Below are positions 35,659 through 45,243 of a DNA stretch of 63,470 bases, one piece after another. The position numbers were made by a program, and so were the translations under genes. The notes beneath the pieces were generated by a model. The model made no database searches. It had not been told where the DNA came from and was given only the letters and a program-made list of their open reading frames with translations. Position 1 is the first letter of the stretch, and every line of letters begins with the position of its first letter. The DNA comes from Bacillota bacterium. GTDB taxonomy: Bacteria > Bacillota > TC1. The stretch covers positions 1 through 63,470 of the forward strand of contig JAGXHY010000011.1 of NCBI GenBank assembly GCA_024635925.1. The letters are read 5' to 3'.

Positions 35659-35735
35659 GTGCTTTTAGCTCAGCTGGATAGAGCGCTTGACTACGAATCA
35701 AGAGGTCGGGGGTTCGAATCCCTCAAGGCACACCA
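35659..35735 (+). tRNA. tRNA-Arg (anticodon ACG)
   Basis: Acceptor GTGCTTT/AAGGCAC, anticodon stem CTTGA/TCAAG with loop CTACGAA (anticodon ACG). CCA is encoded. A34 is expected to be edited to inosine by TadA. Confidence 0.97.
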
Positions 35736-35738
35736 CTT

Positions 35739-35773
35739 AAACCCTAGAGTCATTTGGCTTGAAGGGTTTTTTT
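35739..35773 (+). terminator. terminator of the tRNA cluster
   Basis: AAACCCT (35739-35745) pairs with AGGGTTT (35763-35769) across a 17-base loop, then more T residues. Confidence 0.7.
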
Positions 35774-35802
35774 GTTACACTGAAAAAACTAAATAAAATA
35801 AT

Positions 35803-35845
35803 ATAAAACCCAAAAGTTATATTGAATATAACTTTTGGGTTTTAT
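35803..35845. terminator. bidirectional terminator, long near-perfect palindrome
   Basis: Arms of about 20 bases meet at 35824 (core ACCCAAAAGTTATA with its complement), with A and T tracts at the ends. It lies between the rightward tRNA cluster and the leftward small secreted protein gene. Confidence 0.85.
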
Positions 35846-35865
35846 TTAATAGAACTTAGACTATA

Positions 35866-36162
35866 TTAATTTCTACAAGTTCCATCACAGTTTTCACCAG
35901 ATCCATCTTGTAGCATTTGTCTGGTTCTACTTTGATCTTTAGTACTAGAATTATCACGGTTTGTAGGATTTATTTTATTATTATTGTATCCTCGTCTGTT
36001 CTGAGTAGCATTTTCTGTTCCTACTCTGTTTTGTAATTCTGTACAAGTTTGTTGAGGTCTATTATTTTGGGGTACATTTTTTTCATTAGCCATTAGAGCT
36101 CCAGTTGGAATTAGCAAGCCTGCTGTTATTACTGCTCCTAATATTATTCTTTTCATAATCAT
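35866..36162 (-). CDS. small secreted Asn/Gln-rich protein with C-terminal Cys pair
   Basis: 98-residue protein. An N-terminal signal peptide (M-I-M-K-R-I-I-L-G-A-V then a hydrophobic core, cleavage after about residue 25) is followed by a low-complexity region rich in N, Q, R and T. The C-terminus has D-G-S-G-E-N-C-D-G-T-C-R-N. The Cys-x3-Cys with two acidic residues may form a disulfide or bind metal. I recognise no family. AAGGAG stands 8 bases before ATG, so the gene is likely real. It is monocistronic. Confidence 0.7.
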   Translation of the reverse strand: MIMKRIILGAVITAGLLIPTGALMANEKNVPQNNRPQQTCTELQNRVGTENATQNRRGYNNNKINPTNRDNSSTKDQSRTRQMLQDGSGENCDGTCRN

Positions 36163-36318
36163 GATTTACACTCCTTTACAAACATTATTTTGATAATGCA
36201 AGTTATGCTTTATCTGTTTTAAGAATAGTTCATTCAAAAGCTAAAAGATATGAACTTTTCAAGAAGTTCATTCAACTTTCAGAGACTTCACAAAGAACCC
36301 ACATAATATCATATATAA

Positions 36319-36903
36319 TTAAAGAAATAAGGAAATAGCACAATAAATAAGTAGCAGAGCCATAACTGTATTGATTATTCTACTATACTTTATTAATAAC
36401 TTTTGGAATAAGGAACCAAAAAGAGACCAAGAACAAGTAGAAGAAAAAGCAACAAGAGCAAGAAATAAGGTAAAAAGACTCAATATATAACCAGATTTGT
36501 AATAAGGTACAATAAAAGTAGAAAAGGTAGTGATTCCAAATAAAATAGCCTTTGGATTAACAAACTGTAAAAGAAAACCAATCAAAAAAGTGTTAGTATC
36601 CTTTTTACTAGAACCATTAAGTTGAGGTTTACTATTAAAAGTCTTCCAAGCCAACCACAAAATATAGGCAACACCTACCCAAGTCATAAAAGGCTTAATT
36701 GAAGGTATTAAATTAAATAGAGTAACACTAAAAATACTACTAAGAGCAAGAATAGTAAAAAAACCTGTAAAAACGCCTAAATTAAAATTAAGAGTTTTTT
36801 TAAACCCATAACGACTAGCATTAGACATAGACATTATATTGTTTGGACCAGGAGTAAAGGTTGTCAGGAAAACATAAGATAAAAAAATTGTTATATTTGG
36901 CAT
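36319..36903 (-). CDS. LysE/RhtB-family amino acid exporter (EamB-like)
   Basis: 194-residue membrane protein with about six helices. The T-P-G-P-N-N motif (17-22), the L-Q-F-V-N-P-K-A-I-L-F block and the last A-L-L-L-I-Y-C-A match the LysE family. It resembles most the cysteine/O-acetylserine exporter EamB of Escherichia coli along its full length (for example W-L-A-W-K in the middle). Substrate is probably a cysteine-related or other small amino acid, by family only. It is a single gene. Confidence 0.82.
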   Translation of the reverse strand: MPNITIFLSYVFLTTFTPGPNNIMSMSNASRYGFKKTLNFNLGVFTGFFTILALSSIFSVTLFNLIPSIKPFMTWVGVAYILWLAWKTFNSKPQLNGSSKKDTNTFLIGFLLQFVNPKAILFGITTFSTFIVPYYKSGYILSLFTLFLALVAFSSTCSWSLFGSLFQKLLIKYSRIINTVMALLLIYCAISLFL

Positions 36904-36989
36904 GAATTATAAACTCCTCATAATTATTTTATAAGTTCCATATTATATTATAGCACTATTTGTATATTGAAGAGTCAATAAAGGTATAT

Positions 36990-37031
36990 GTATCTCTAGA
37001 TACTTACTTTAACCTCTTCATTTGTTATAAT
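36990..37031 (+). promoter_or_regulatory. hcp promoter with activator-type palindrome
   Basis: The -10 box TATAAT is at 37026-37031, with only a weak -35 (CTTACT). A 14-bp palindrome GTATCT-CT-AGATAC at 36990-37003 is centred about 41.5 bases before the expected start (about 37038), the class II position of CRP/FNR-family activators. An FNR-like or HcpR-like factor sensing nitrosative stress is a possible user. Confidence 0.5.
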
Positions 37032-37083
37032 AATTTAGGTTTGTGAAAATAATGAACCTAAAAATACCAAGGAGGAAATTTTA

Positions 37084-38730
37084 ATGAGTATGTTTTGTTA
37101 TCAATGTCAAGAAGCAGCAGCAGGAACAGGCTGTACTTCTATGGGAGTCTGTGGTAAAACATCGGCTTTAGCTAATATTCAAGACCTATTATTATACACA
37201 TTAAAGGGGATAGCTCTTTTTAATAAAGAAGCAAGATTAAATAAACTAGAAACAAAAGAAGCAGACGAATTCATAATGGAGGGACTTTTTACAACAATCA
37301 CTAATGCCAACTTTGATTATGATTTTTTTATTAATAAAATTAGTGAGGCTCTTCAACTTAGAGATAAGGTTAAAGAGACATTAGTTGGAAAAGGAATAGA
37401 AACAAGGAACATTAATCACGATGCTGCACTTTGGTTTACTAATAATGATCAATATGATGAAAAAGGTAAAACAGTAGGAGTTTTAACAACTAAAGATGAA
37501 GACATTCGCTCACTTCGAGAACTAATCATCTATGGAGTTAAAGGCCTTGCTGCTTATTTAGAACATGCCTCTAATCTAGGTTATAGGAAAGAAGAAATAT
37601 TTGCTTTCATTGAAAAGGCATTAGTTTCAACGTTAGATGATACTTTAACAGTTGATGATTTAGTTAAACTAACATTAGAAACAGGAAAATATGGAGTTGA
37701 TGCAATGGCTTTACTAGATGAAGCTAACACAACAGAATATGGTAATCCGGAAATAACTGAAGTAAATATAGGAGTAAGAAATAATCCAGGGATTTTAATA
37801 TCAGGTCATGATTTAAAAGATATGGAAAGATTACTTAAACAAACAGAAGGAACAGGAGTAGATGTATATACACATTCAGAAATGTTACCTGCTAACTATT
37901 ACCCAGCCTTTAAGAAATATGATCATTTTGTAGGTAATTATGGAAATGCTTGGTGGAAACAAAATATTGAATTCCCAACATTTAATGGACCAATACTATT
38001 TACAACTAACTGTATAGTTCCACCAAAGAGTGAAAAGGTTAGAAAAAGAATATATACAACAGGAACTTCAGGTTACCCTGGTTGTAAACATATACCAATA
38101 GATGAAAATGGAGTAAAAGATTTTTCAGAAATTATAGAACATGCTAAAAGATGTGAACCACCAATCGAAATCGAAAAAGGATCAATTATTGGAGGATTTG
38201 CTCACAATCAAGTAATTTCCCTTGCAGATAAAATAGTGGAGGGAGTAAAATCAGGTGCTATAAGGAAATTTGTTGTTATGGGAGGCTGTGATGGAAGACA
38301 TAAATCTAGACAATATTTCACAGACTTTGCCCAAAACTTACCAAAGGATGCAATTATTCTTACAGCTGGCTGTGCTAAATACAGATATAATAAGCTTGAT
38401 CTAGGAGATATTGGAGGGATCCCTCGTGTACTTGATGCAGGACAATGTAATGATTCCTATTCATTAGCTATTATAGCTTTAAAATTAAAAGAAGTTTTTG
38501 AACTAAATGATATTAATGAATTACCTATAGCCTATAATATAGCCTGGTACGAACAAAAGGCTATTATTGTTTTATTATCCTTACTATATCTTGGGATAAA
38601 AAATATTCATGTAGGACCTACTTTACCAGCATTTTTATCACCAAATGTAATTAATATATTAGTTGATAATTTTGGTATTGCTGGAATAACAAATGTTGAT
38701 GAAGATATGGCGATATTAATCGGGGCTTAA
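37084..38730 (+). CDS. hcp: hydroxylamine reductase (hybrid cluster protein)
   Basis: 548-residue iron-sulfur-oxygen cluster protein. The N-terminal Cys5, 8, 17 and 23 (C-x2-C-x8-C-x5-C) fit the [4Fe-4S] form of class I proteins from strict anaerobes. Later Cys, His and Glu ligands of the hybrid cluster are present: G-H-D-L near 240, [19 protein letters not shown] and A-G-C-A-K-Y. It reduces NO or hydroxylamine and protects from nitrosative stress. GGAGG precedes ATG. No adjacent hcr reductase is seen. Confidence 0.96.
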   Translation: MSMFCYQCQEAAAGTGCTSMGVCGKTSALANIQDLLLYTLKGIALFNKEARLNKLETKEADEFIMEGLFTTITNANFDYDFFINKISEALQLRDKVKETLVGKGIETRNINHDAALWFTNNDQYDEKGKTVGVLTTKDEDIRSLRELIIYGVKGLAAYLEHASNLGYRKEEIFAFIEKALVSTLDDTLTVDDLVKLTLETGKYGVDAMALLDEANTTEYGNPEITEVNIGVRNNPGILISGHDLKDMERLLKQTEGTGVDVYTHSEMLPANYYPAFKKYDHFVGNYGNAWWKQNIEFPTFNGPILFTTNCIVPPKSEKVRKRIYTTGTSGYPGCKHIPIDENGVKDFSEIIEHAKRCEPPIEIEKGSIIGGFAHNQVISLADKIVEGVKSGAIRKFVVMGGCDGRHKSRQYFTDFAQNLPKDAIILTAGCAKYRYNKLDLGDIGGIPRVLDAGQCNDSYSLAIIALKLKEVFELNDINELPIAYNIAWYEQKAIIVLLSLLYLGIKNIHVGPTLPAFLSPNVINILVDNFGIAGITNVDEDMAILIGA

Positions 38731-38753
38731 AATATGACTAATTATTGATATAT

Positions 38754-38783
38754 ATTATTCTAATATAGTATAATTAGAATAAT
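38754..38783. repeat. inverted repeat between hcp and nagZ
   Basis: Perfect 11-bp arms ATTATTCTAAT (38754-38764) and its complement (38773-38783) with an 8-base spacer. It could be a weak AT-only terminator of hcp or an operator for the following gene. Confidence 0.45.
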
Positions 38784-38819
38784 AGGTAAGGAAATAATTA
38801 AGTTGTAATGGAGATAGAA

Positions 38820-40052
38820 TTGAGAAAAAGAGGGGATAATAATCAGAAAAAAAAGCTATCTGTTAAGAAAATAATTTTAAGCTTAGTTGGAGTTATTATA
38901 GTTTTATTTGTAATAGCTTTAGCTAGTGCAATATGGAAAAATTTTGTTATTAATGATTCAATAGATAATAAGTCTGTATTAGCTGACTTTAAAAAGAAGA
39001 GATTAGAAGCAGAAATTCATTCTATAGTAAACAAGATGACCTTGGAAGAGAAAATAGCTCAATTATTTATAATTACTCCAGAAGCTTTAAACAGTGGTAA
39101 AGAAATTACAACAGCTAATAAATTTACAAAAGAAGCCATAAGTAAATATCCAGTAGGAGGATTGATATTTTTTTCTAAAAATATTAATTCACCAGAACAA
39201 ATTAAAATAATGATTTCTAATACCCAAGATTATTCAAGGGAAAGAATTCAAATACCTATGTTTATGAGTGTTGATGAAGAAGGGGGTCAAGTAGCTAGAA
39301 TAGCCAATAATTCAGCATTTAATGTTGAAACTTTCGGAAATCTTAGTGGAACGAAATCTTCTCAAGAAGCCTATATGTTAGGAGATACCATAGGTAAATA
39401 TCTTAATGATTATGGATTTAATCTCAATTATGCTCCTGTTGCTGACATATACACAAATCCTAAAAATATAGTGATAAAGTATAGAGCATTTTCATCAGAA
39501 CCATTAATTGTTGCTGATTATGTTGTTGAAGAAATTAAAGGTTTGAACAATAATAAAATAATTGCTAGTTTAAAGCATTTTCCAGGTCATGGAAATACAA
39601 CAAAGGATAGTCACAATGGATATGCAGTTACTTATAAGACACTTGAACAGTTAAAAGCTGTTGAGTTTATACCTTTTGAAAAAGGAATATCGGCTGGGGC
39701 TCAAATAGTTATGTTAGCTCATATATCAGTGCCTAATATTATTAAAGGTGATATTCCCAGTTCATTATCTGAAATTATGGTGAAAGACATTTTAAGAAAT
39801 GAATTAGATTTTGAGGGCGTCATCATAACTGACGCTCTCAATATGGGAGCTATTACTAATAAATATAATTCAGAGCAAGCTTCTATAACAGCAATTAAGG
39901 CAGGTGTTGATTTATTATTGATGCCGGAAAACTTTATTGAAGCATATAATGGTTTGCTAAATGCTGTAATTAAGGGAGAAATAAGTCAGGAGAGAATTGA
40001 CGAATCCCTATATAGAATACTACTATTAAAAAAAGATAAATTAAATTGGTAA
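38820..40052 (+). CDS. nagZ: membrane-anchored beta-N-acetylhexosaminidase (GH3, NagZ type)
   Basis: 410-residue glycoside hydrolase family 3 enzyme. An N-terminal transmembrane helix (about 17-38) anchors the catalytic domain outside the cell. The NagZ motif K-H-F-P-G-H-G-x4-D-S-H (acid/base His/Asp) and the nucleophile Asp in I-T-D-A-L-N-M-G are present. It removes GlcNAc from muropeptides during wall recycling. I chose TTG at 38820 because GGAG lies 6 bases upstream; an ATG four codons earlier lacks a well-placed site. A terminator follows. Confidence 0.88.
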   Translation: MRKRGDNNQKKKLSVKKIILSLVGVIIVLFVIALASAIWKNFVINDSIDNKSVLADFKKKRLEAEIHSIVNKMTLEEKIAQLFIITPEALNSGKEITTANKFTKEAISKYPVGGLIFFSKNINSPEQIKIMISNTQDYSRERIQIPMFMSVDEEGGQVARIANNSAFNVETFGNLSGTKSSQEAYMLGDTIGKYLNDYGFNLNYAPVADIYTNPKNIVIKYRAFSSEPLIVADYVVEEIKGLNNNKIIASLKHFPGHGNTTKDSHNGYAVTYKTLEQLKAVEFIPFEKGISAGAQIVMLAHISVPNIIKGDIPSSLSEIMVKDILRNELDFEGVIITDALNMGAITNKYNSEQASITAIKAGVDLLLMPENFIEAYNGLLNAVIKGEISQERIDESLYRILLLKKDKLNW

Positions 40053-40059
40053 TTAAATA

Positions 40060-40095
40060 TAAAAAAAGTAGCATCTTTTTTGATGCTACTTTTTT
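40060..40095. terminator. bidirectional terminator after nagZ
   Basis: 15-bp perfect stem (40060-40074 and 40081-40095) with a T6 loop and A7/T7 ends, between convergent genes. Confidence 0.92.
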
Positions 40096-40111
40096 TATAA
40101 AACATATTGTA

Positions 40112-40756
40112 TTATCTATAAAGCCTATTTATTCCTATCCATTCAAAAAATCTTAAATAAACTTTTGAAAGTGATCCAAGTGCTATAGCAACAATAAAGG
40201 TACCTTCTCGTATATATAATATTTTTCCAAAAGCTGTTAAAGAAATAACTAAAGCTATTAAAATCAAACTTACATCAAAAAGAATTTTAATGCTACCAAA
40301 CTTACAACTGGTCTTATCAGCAATAACTTTAACTAAACCTTCAGCAGAATTAATAAGAACTTTAGCTATAACTTGCAATGAAATACCTAAAGCAATTATT
40401 AGACAAGCTATAATTAAAATAAAGATATTTTGCAAATAGGTTTCCGGTTTTAAGTTCTTAAAGATAAGCATCCCTAAATCTATAAAATAACCAAAGAATG
40501 GCATTACAAACACTTGTGAAAGATGCATCTTAGTAAAATCTTTTCTAAGAATAAGCCATTCTATCATAATAAAGAAAATACTTAATAAAAAAGCCATTGT
40601 ACCGAAACTTAAAGGAAAGATTTCTGATAATAAAAGAGGTACACTAGAAATCGGTGTAGTACCTACACTAATTTTTGCAGTCATGCTAATACCTAATCCC
40701 ATCAAGAATATACCGGTTAAAAAGATTATATATCTAAGTAAAATTTTTCTTTTCAT
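40112..40756 (-). CDS. DUF6198/YczE-like integral membrane protein
   Basis: 214-residue membrane protein with about five to six helices. The first repeat has G-L-G-I-S-M-T-A-K-I-S-V-G-T-T-P-I-S, which recurs in weaker form as A-L-G-I-S-L-Q-V-I-A-K later; that internal duplication fits the YczE/YitT-like family. No transport substrate is known. The gene is monocistronic and leftward. Confidence 0.7.
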   Translation of the reverse strand: MKRKILLRYIIFLTGIFLMGLGISMTAKISVGTTPISSVPLLLSEIFPLSFGTMAFLLSIFFIMIEWLILRKDFTKMHLSQVFVMPFFGYFIDLGMLIFKNLKPETYLQNIFILIIACLIIALGISLQVIAKVLINSAEGLVKVIADKTSCKFGSIKILFDVSLILIALVISLTAFGKILYIREGTFIVAIALGSLSKVYLRFFEWIGINRLYR

Positions 40757-40908
40757 ATTTGTTACCTCATTATTTATTATATAGTGTTTGAAAGTTTACT
40801 TCCATCACTTATCAAGATTATATGATAATTACTAGATTTGATTTATTTATGCAAGATAGAATAGATAACTTATGTTAATATTAAAGTATATTAAAGAAAG
40901 AGGTTTTA

Positions 40909-41733
40909 ATGAAAATGCAAATAAAAGAAATACAATATCTAAGAGAAAAAACAGGTTTTGGCATTATGGATTGTAAAAAAGAGCTTGAGAGAGCCAATGG
41001 AGATGTAGATAAAGCCTATCAACTACTAGAAGAAAAGGGCTTAATGCTTCAAGAAAAGAAGCATGAAAGAAATTCTGAAGAAGGAATTGTTTATGCAGAA
41101 GTATTTAATAATGTAGGAGTCATTCTTGAAGTAAGTACAGAAACAGATTTTGTAGCAAGAAGCCCTGAATTCTTTCAAGGAGTTAGAGAGATAGCGAATG
41201 TTATAGCTGAGGGTAAAACAAGTCAATTAGATGAGATGTTGAAATCTATGGTTATGAAATTTCGTGAAAATATTCAACTAAAAAAATATAATATTATTGA
41301 AGGGGATTTCCCCTATGCTTATGTACATGGAAATGGTAAATATGCAGTTATATTAAATTTAGATACTGATAAAGAGAATGAAGCTTTAAGTAAAGAATTA
41401 GCCATACAAGTAATAGCTTTAAACCCTTTATATATTTCTCGTAATGATATACCAAAAGAGATATTATATAACTTAAATATGGAAATTCTTGAATCTATTA
41501 AAAATGATTCTGCACTTGCACAAAAACCACAAAAGGTTTTGGATAAAATCTTTATGGGTAGAATAGAGAAATTCTTTAAAGAAAACTGTCTATTAGAACA
41601 GGTATATATAAAAGATGATAGTATGATAGTTAAAGATGTTTTAAAAGATATAAAGTTGAAGAAATATTATCGCTATGAAAAAGTCGAAGGGATTGAAAAG
41701 TGTCCTTGTGCAAACAATATGTTTATTGATTAA
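40909..41733 (+). CDS. elongation factor Ts paralogue
   Basis: 274 residues. The N-terminal UBA-like domain (Y-L-R-E-K-T-G-F-G-I-M-D-C-K-K) and the EF-Tu-contacting T-E-T-D-F-V-A-R (77-84) are present, as is the C-terminal G-R-I-E-K-F-F-K-E-N-C-L-L-E-Q block. In EF-Ts the residue after V-A-R is usually Asn; here it is Ser. The tail ends in E-K-C-P-C-A-N-N-M-F-I-D, which is not typical. The ordinary tsf lies next to rpsB; this gene stands alone, so it is probably a second, diverged copy with an unknown task. AGAGG precedes ATG. Confidence 0.82.
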   Translation: MKMQIKEIQYLREKTGFGIMDCKKELERANGDVDKAYQLLEEKGLMLQEKKHERNSEEGIVYAEVFNNVGVILEVSTETDFVARSPEFFQGVREIANVIAEGKTSQLDEMLKSMVMKFRENIQLKKYNIIEGDFPYAYVHGNGKYAVILNLDTDKENEALSKELAIQVIALNPLYISRNDIPKEILYNLNMEILESIKNDSALAQKPQKVLDKIFMGRIEKFFKENCLLEQVYIKDDSMIVKDVLKDIKLKKYYRYEKVEGIEKCPCANNMFID

Positions 41734-41772
41734 TATTTATCTAGCATAGAAATATCTAAGGAAAAGGGAATT

Positions 41773-41828
41773 AAAAAGCAAAAGGATTACTGACAGTTTT
41801 TCAACAATTAGTAATCCCTTAGCTTTTT
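41773..41828. terminator. terminator after the EF-Ts paralogue
   Basis: GGATTACT (41784-41791) pairs with AGTAATCC (41810-41817); outer AAAAAGC pairs with GCTTTTT, giving a long interrupted stem between convergent genes. Confidence 0.7.
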
Positions 41829-41857
41829 ATGATATGATTTCTATTTTAGTTACAATT

Positions 41858-42874
41858 TTATTTTTGATCTAGATATATATATTTCCCAATTAAATCTTTG
41901 GTAGCTTCAATATCAAAAACATAATAGTAAATTCCATTAATAAGTTGACCTTTGCCCATACTTTCCAAAGGATAGCGAGCTTGTTCGAAGGTTTTGATAT
42001 CCTTGGTTATTACATCCGTGGCCATAGCTATAATTTCTGTTGAAGACATATTAGTAGAAATTAGAGGTAATAAAGTACTTAGTGTTCCTGGATATGAGGT
42101 TAAGTTTTTAGTGAACATATTATTTATTATTGCTTCAATAACATCTCTTTGCCTTCGGCTACGTTCAAAATCACTGTCAATTTTACGTATTCTAGAAAAG
42201 CTAAGAGCCTGCTTACCGTTCAAATTATATGTTCCTGCAGTATTTATACCTGAAATATTACCGGTTCCAGCTTCAGCATTTGTTACATTTAAAGTTATAC
42301 CTCCAATAGAATCAATAATTTTTGGAAGTGATGAGAAATTCACAGTAGCAAAATATTTAACATCTAGACCAAAGTTGCTGTTTAAAGTTTTGAGCGCTAG
42401 TTGGGGTCCTCCAAATGCATATGCATGGTTAATTTTATCCATTCCTCTACCTGGAATGTTGACATAAGAGTCTCTTGGAATAGAAGTTAATTTAATTTTT
42501 TTAGTATTTTCGTCAATCGTAAGAATCATAATCGCATCACTTCTGCCAGATTTTCCTTCAAAAGAGTCAATACCATAAAATACAATATTAGTTATTCCAC
42601 CAACTTGATTATAATAAGAATTTTCATTCTCATCAATTCCTAGGTCTTCATTATTTGTAGAAATGTTTACTTTAGGCATAGAATTAAGTAAAACTTGTGT
42701 ATAAGCATAAGCACCAACACCAACAAGTGCTAATAAGCTTACTATTATGAGTATAGCTACCTTCCATTTTTTATTAAAAATTTTCTTGAAACGCTTTTTA
42801 AAGGACATTTTTTCATTTATGATATCATTTGAAATTTTTTTATTTTTATTATATTTAGTTGTTCTTTTTCCCAA
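41858..42874 (-). CDS. LytR-CpsA-Psr (LCP) family wall polymer ligase
   Basis: 338-residue membrane protein. A basic cytoplasmic tail and one helix (about 40-62) are followed by the extracytoplasmic LCP domain with S-I-P-R-D-S-Y, D-K-I-N-H-A-Y-A-F-G-G, and the Arg-rich D-F-E-R-S-R-R-Q-R-D. LCP enzymes move teichoic acid or other anionic polymers from lipid carriers to peptidoglycan. I chose TTG at 42874 because GGAGG (42881-42885) lies 6 bases upstream; an ATG eight codons earlier would include that site in its coding region. Confidence 0.9.
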   Translation of the reverse strand: MGKRTTKYNKNKKISNDIINEKMSFKKRFKKIFNKKWKVAILIIVSLLALVGVGAYAYTQVLLNSMPKVNISTNNEDLGIDENENSYYNQVGGITNIVFYGIDSFEGKSGRSDAIMILTIDENTKKIKLTSIPRDSYVNIPGRGMDKINHAYAFGGPQLALKTLNSNFGLDVKYFATVNFSSLPKIIDSIGGITLNVTNAEAGTGNISGINTAGTYNLNGKQALSFSRIRKIDSDFERSRRQRDVIEAIINNMFTKNLTSYPGTLSTLLPLISTNMSSTEIIAMATDVITKDIKTFEQARYPLESMGKGQLINGIYYYVFDIEATKDLIGKYIYLDQK

Positions 42875-43083
42875 AGTTTGCCTCCATCTGCTTAACATTA
42901 ATTATATTTGGTATATTTGATTTTACGCTATTTTAAATTATACCTAAATTTACAATAAATATCAATTATTAATAAATAGATAAAAATTAAATAATATATG
43001 AAAAAAAGCGAAAAATTTGGTAAACTTGTAAGTAAGTAATTTTATAAAGAATAAAGCTTTAAATAAAGGGAGTAATATAATTA

Positions 43084-45129
43084 ATGAAAACAGTAATAAT
43101 TGCAGAAAAACCGAGTCAAGGTAGAGATATAGCCGGAGCTATAGAAAATAGAACTATGAGAAAAGATGGTTACCTTGAAGGAGATAAATATATAATTACC
43201 TGGGCTGTAGGACATCTACTTCAATTAAAAGAACCTGGTGAAATAGATCAGAAATATCAGAAATGGAACTTGGCTAATTTACCAATTAAAATAGATGAAA
43301 AAAATATTATTGGCAACTACAAACCTAATGCAAACACAACAAGCCAATTAAAGGCTATAGAACAAATACTTAAAAGAGATGATATTGATACGTTAATTAA
43401 TGCAACTGACCCAGATAGAGAAGGGGAGTTAATATTTCAAAATATTTACTCATATTTTAAAGTTAATAAACCTGTAAAAAGATTAATAATTAAGGATTTA
43501 ACACCTGATGGAATTAAAGAACAATTTGCTAGCCTTGAATTAGGAGAGAAGTATGAAGGTTTGAAGATGTCAGCATATGGTAGGGCTTTATCAGACTATA
43601 TTATAGGTTTGAATATGACAAGAGCTTACTCATGTAAATATAGGGGTGGTGGAGTTTTATCAGTGGGTAGGGTACAAACACCTACATTAAAACTAATTTA
43701 TGATCGTTGCAAGGAAAATGCAGGTCATAAAAAGAAGATTGAGTATGGAATAAAAGGTAAAATTATTGGAACAGACATAGAATTAGAACTTGATAAATAT
43801 AGGGTAGGAAAAAAAGACGAAGCTGAGAAGAAAATATTAAGTCTCCCCAAGAAGGTAAATATTATTTCTACAAAAGAAGATAAAAAGAAATCCCCACCAA
43901 AGTTGCCAACCATCTTAGATGTACAAAAACTAGCCAATAATTTTTGGAGCTATAAGGCTGATAGTACTTTAAGTATTGTTCAAAGTTTATATGAAAAACA
44001 TAAGGCAGTTTCTTATCCAAGGACAGATTGTAATTATATAACTCAAAACACTGCTGATAAATTAAACTCTAGAATAGATAATTTTAGTAAGTTTAAAGGT
44101 TATAAACACATTACAAGTAAGAAGATAAATGAGCAAGTAATGGGAGAAGTTGAAGCCCACGAGGGGATAACACCTACAGGAATTATACCTCAGGGTCTAT
44201 CAGAACAAGAAAGTAATATATATACTCTTGTGGTGGCTATCTTTTTAGCTAATTATTGTGATGATTACAAATATCGTAGTATTAAATATGAAGGAATCAT
44301 TGATAAAAAAAATATCTTAAAAGGGAATGAAAAAGAACTTATTGACTTAGGTTATCTTAAAGCATATAAGGATACAAATCATACCTATAAAGAAATTATT
44401 CCTGATGGAGAATATAATATTGAATACGAAATAAAGGAAATTGAGAGTAAACCTAAACCTCTATTTACCCAAGCTACCCTTTTGGAAAAGATGAAGAACA
44501 TTCATAATGAAGAAGAAGGGGAAATAAAAGAAAAACTTAAAGAAATTAAAGGGATTGGAACAGGTGCTACTAGAGGTGCTATAATTGGAACCTTGTACAA
44601 GAGAGAATATATAAAGGATCAAAAGAAGGCTATTGTTATTACTGATAAAGGTAAGCAGATAATAGAAATATTACAGTCTGAGAGTTCTAAGCTTCTTGAT
44701 GTGGGTTATACTGCTGATTTAGAGTATAGGCTTGATGCAATTATTAAGGACAAGGCTATTTTTAATAGTTTTCTTGAAGATATTAATAGTATGTGTGTTG
44801 AGATGTTAAATGTACTAAAAGGCAATAGAAATGAAGTTAGATTTACTGGTATTGAAAAGAATAGGTCTGAATATATTTGCCCTGTTTGTAGTAAGCCTGT
44901 CTTGATAGGAGAGATGAAATATTATTGTTCTGGTTATAAGGATGGTTGTAAGTATGCTATTTTAAAGAAGGTGGGCAAAAAGAATTTAACTGCTAACCAA
45001 CTTAAGACTTTGATTACTAAAGGGAAAACTGGTTTTATTAGAGGTTTTATTAACCATGAGAATAAGAAGTTTGATGGTTATTTGGTATATAACAAGGAAT
45101 TAATGCGCTTGGAGTTCTCATTTAAGTAA
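43084..45129 (+). CDS. topB: DNA topoisomerase III (type IA)
   Basis: 681-residue type IA enzyme. Toprim domain with catalytic Glu8 (A-E-K-P-S-Q) and D-x-D-x-E (Asp109, Asp111 in T-D-P-D-R-E-G-E). The active-site Tyr311 is in S-Y-P-R-T-D. A C-terminal Zn-ribbon-like part (C-P-V-C ... C-S-G-Y-K-D-G-C) follows. It relaxes or decatenates DNA by single-strand passage. TopB genes of this type occur on chromosomes and on conjugative elements; no element genes (relaxase, integrase) are next to it. Confidence 0.9.
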   Translation: MKTVIIAEKPSQGRDIAGAIENRTMRKDGYLEGDKYIITWAVGHLLQLKEPGEIDQKYQKWNLANLPIKIDEKNIIGNYKPNANTTSQLKAIEQILKRDDIDTLINATDPDREGELIFQNIYSYFKVNKPVKRLIIKDLTPDGIKEQFASLELGEKYEGLKMSAYGRALSDYIIGLNMTRAYSCKYRGGGVLSVGRVQTPTLKLIYDRCKENAGHKKKIEYGIKGKIIGTDIELELDKYRVGKKDEAEKKILSLPKKVNIISTKEDKKKSPPKLPTILDVQKLANNFWSYKADSTLSIVQSLYEKHKAVSYPRTDCNYITQNTADKLNSRIDNFSKFKGYKHITSKKINEQVMGEVEAHEGITPTGIIPQGLSEQESNIYTLVVAIFLANYCDDYKYRSIKYEGIIDKKNILKGNEKELIDLGYLKAYKDTNHTYKEIIPDGEYNIEYEIKEIESKPKPLFTQATLLEKMKNIHNEEEGEIKEKLKEIKGIGTGATRGAIIGTLYKREYIKDQKKAIVITDKGKQIIEILQSESSKLLDVGYTADLEYRLDAIIKDKAIFNSFLEDINSMCVEMLNVLKGNRNEVRFTGIEKNRSEYICPVCSKPVLIGEMKYYCSGYKDGCKYAILKKVGKKNLTANQLKTLITKGKTGFIRGFINHENKKFDGYLVYNKELMRLEFSFK

Positions 45130-45243
45130 ATTTGGATTTTATCTACGGTATAAATAGAATAATTAAAGTAATTTAGGTATAATTAAAACAATAAAAACAT
45201 AGATTGCTAATTGTTTTGACTAATTAATTAAAAGAGGAGCATC

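Noticed and set aside
35427-35681. Open frames on both strands over 35375-35701
   Set aside because: They run through three well-formed tRNA genes and are translations of tRNA sequence.
43084-45129. Topoisomerase III as a sign of a conjugative element
   Set aside because: No relaxase, integrase, attachment repeats or transfer genes lie around it.
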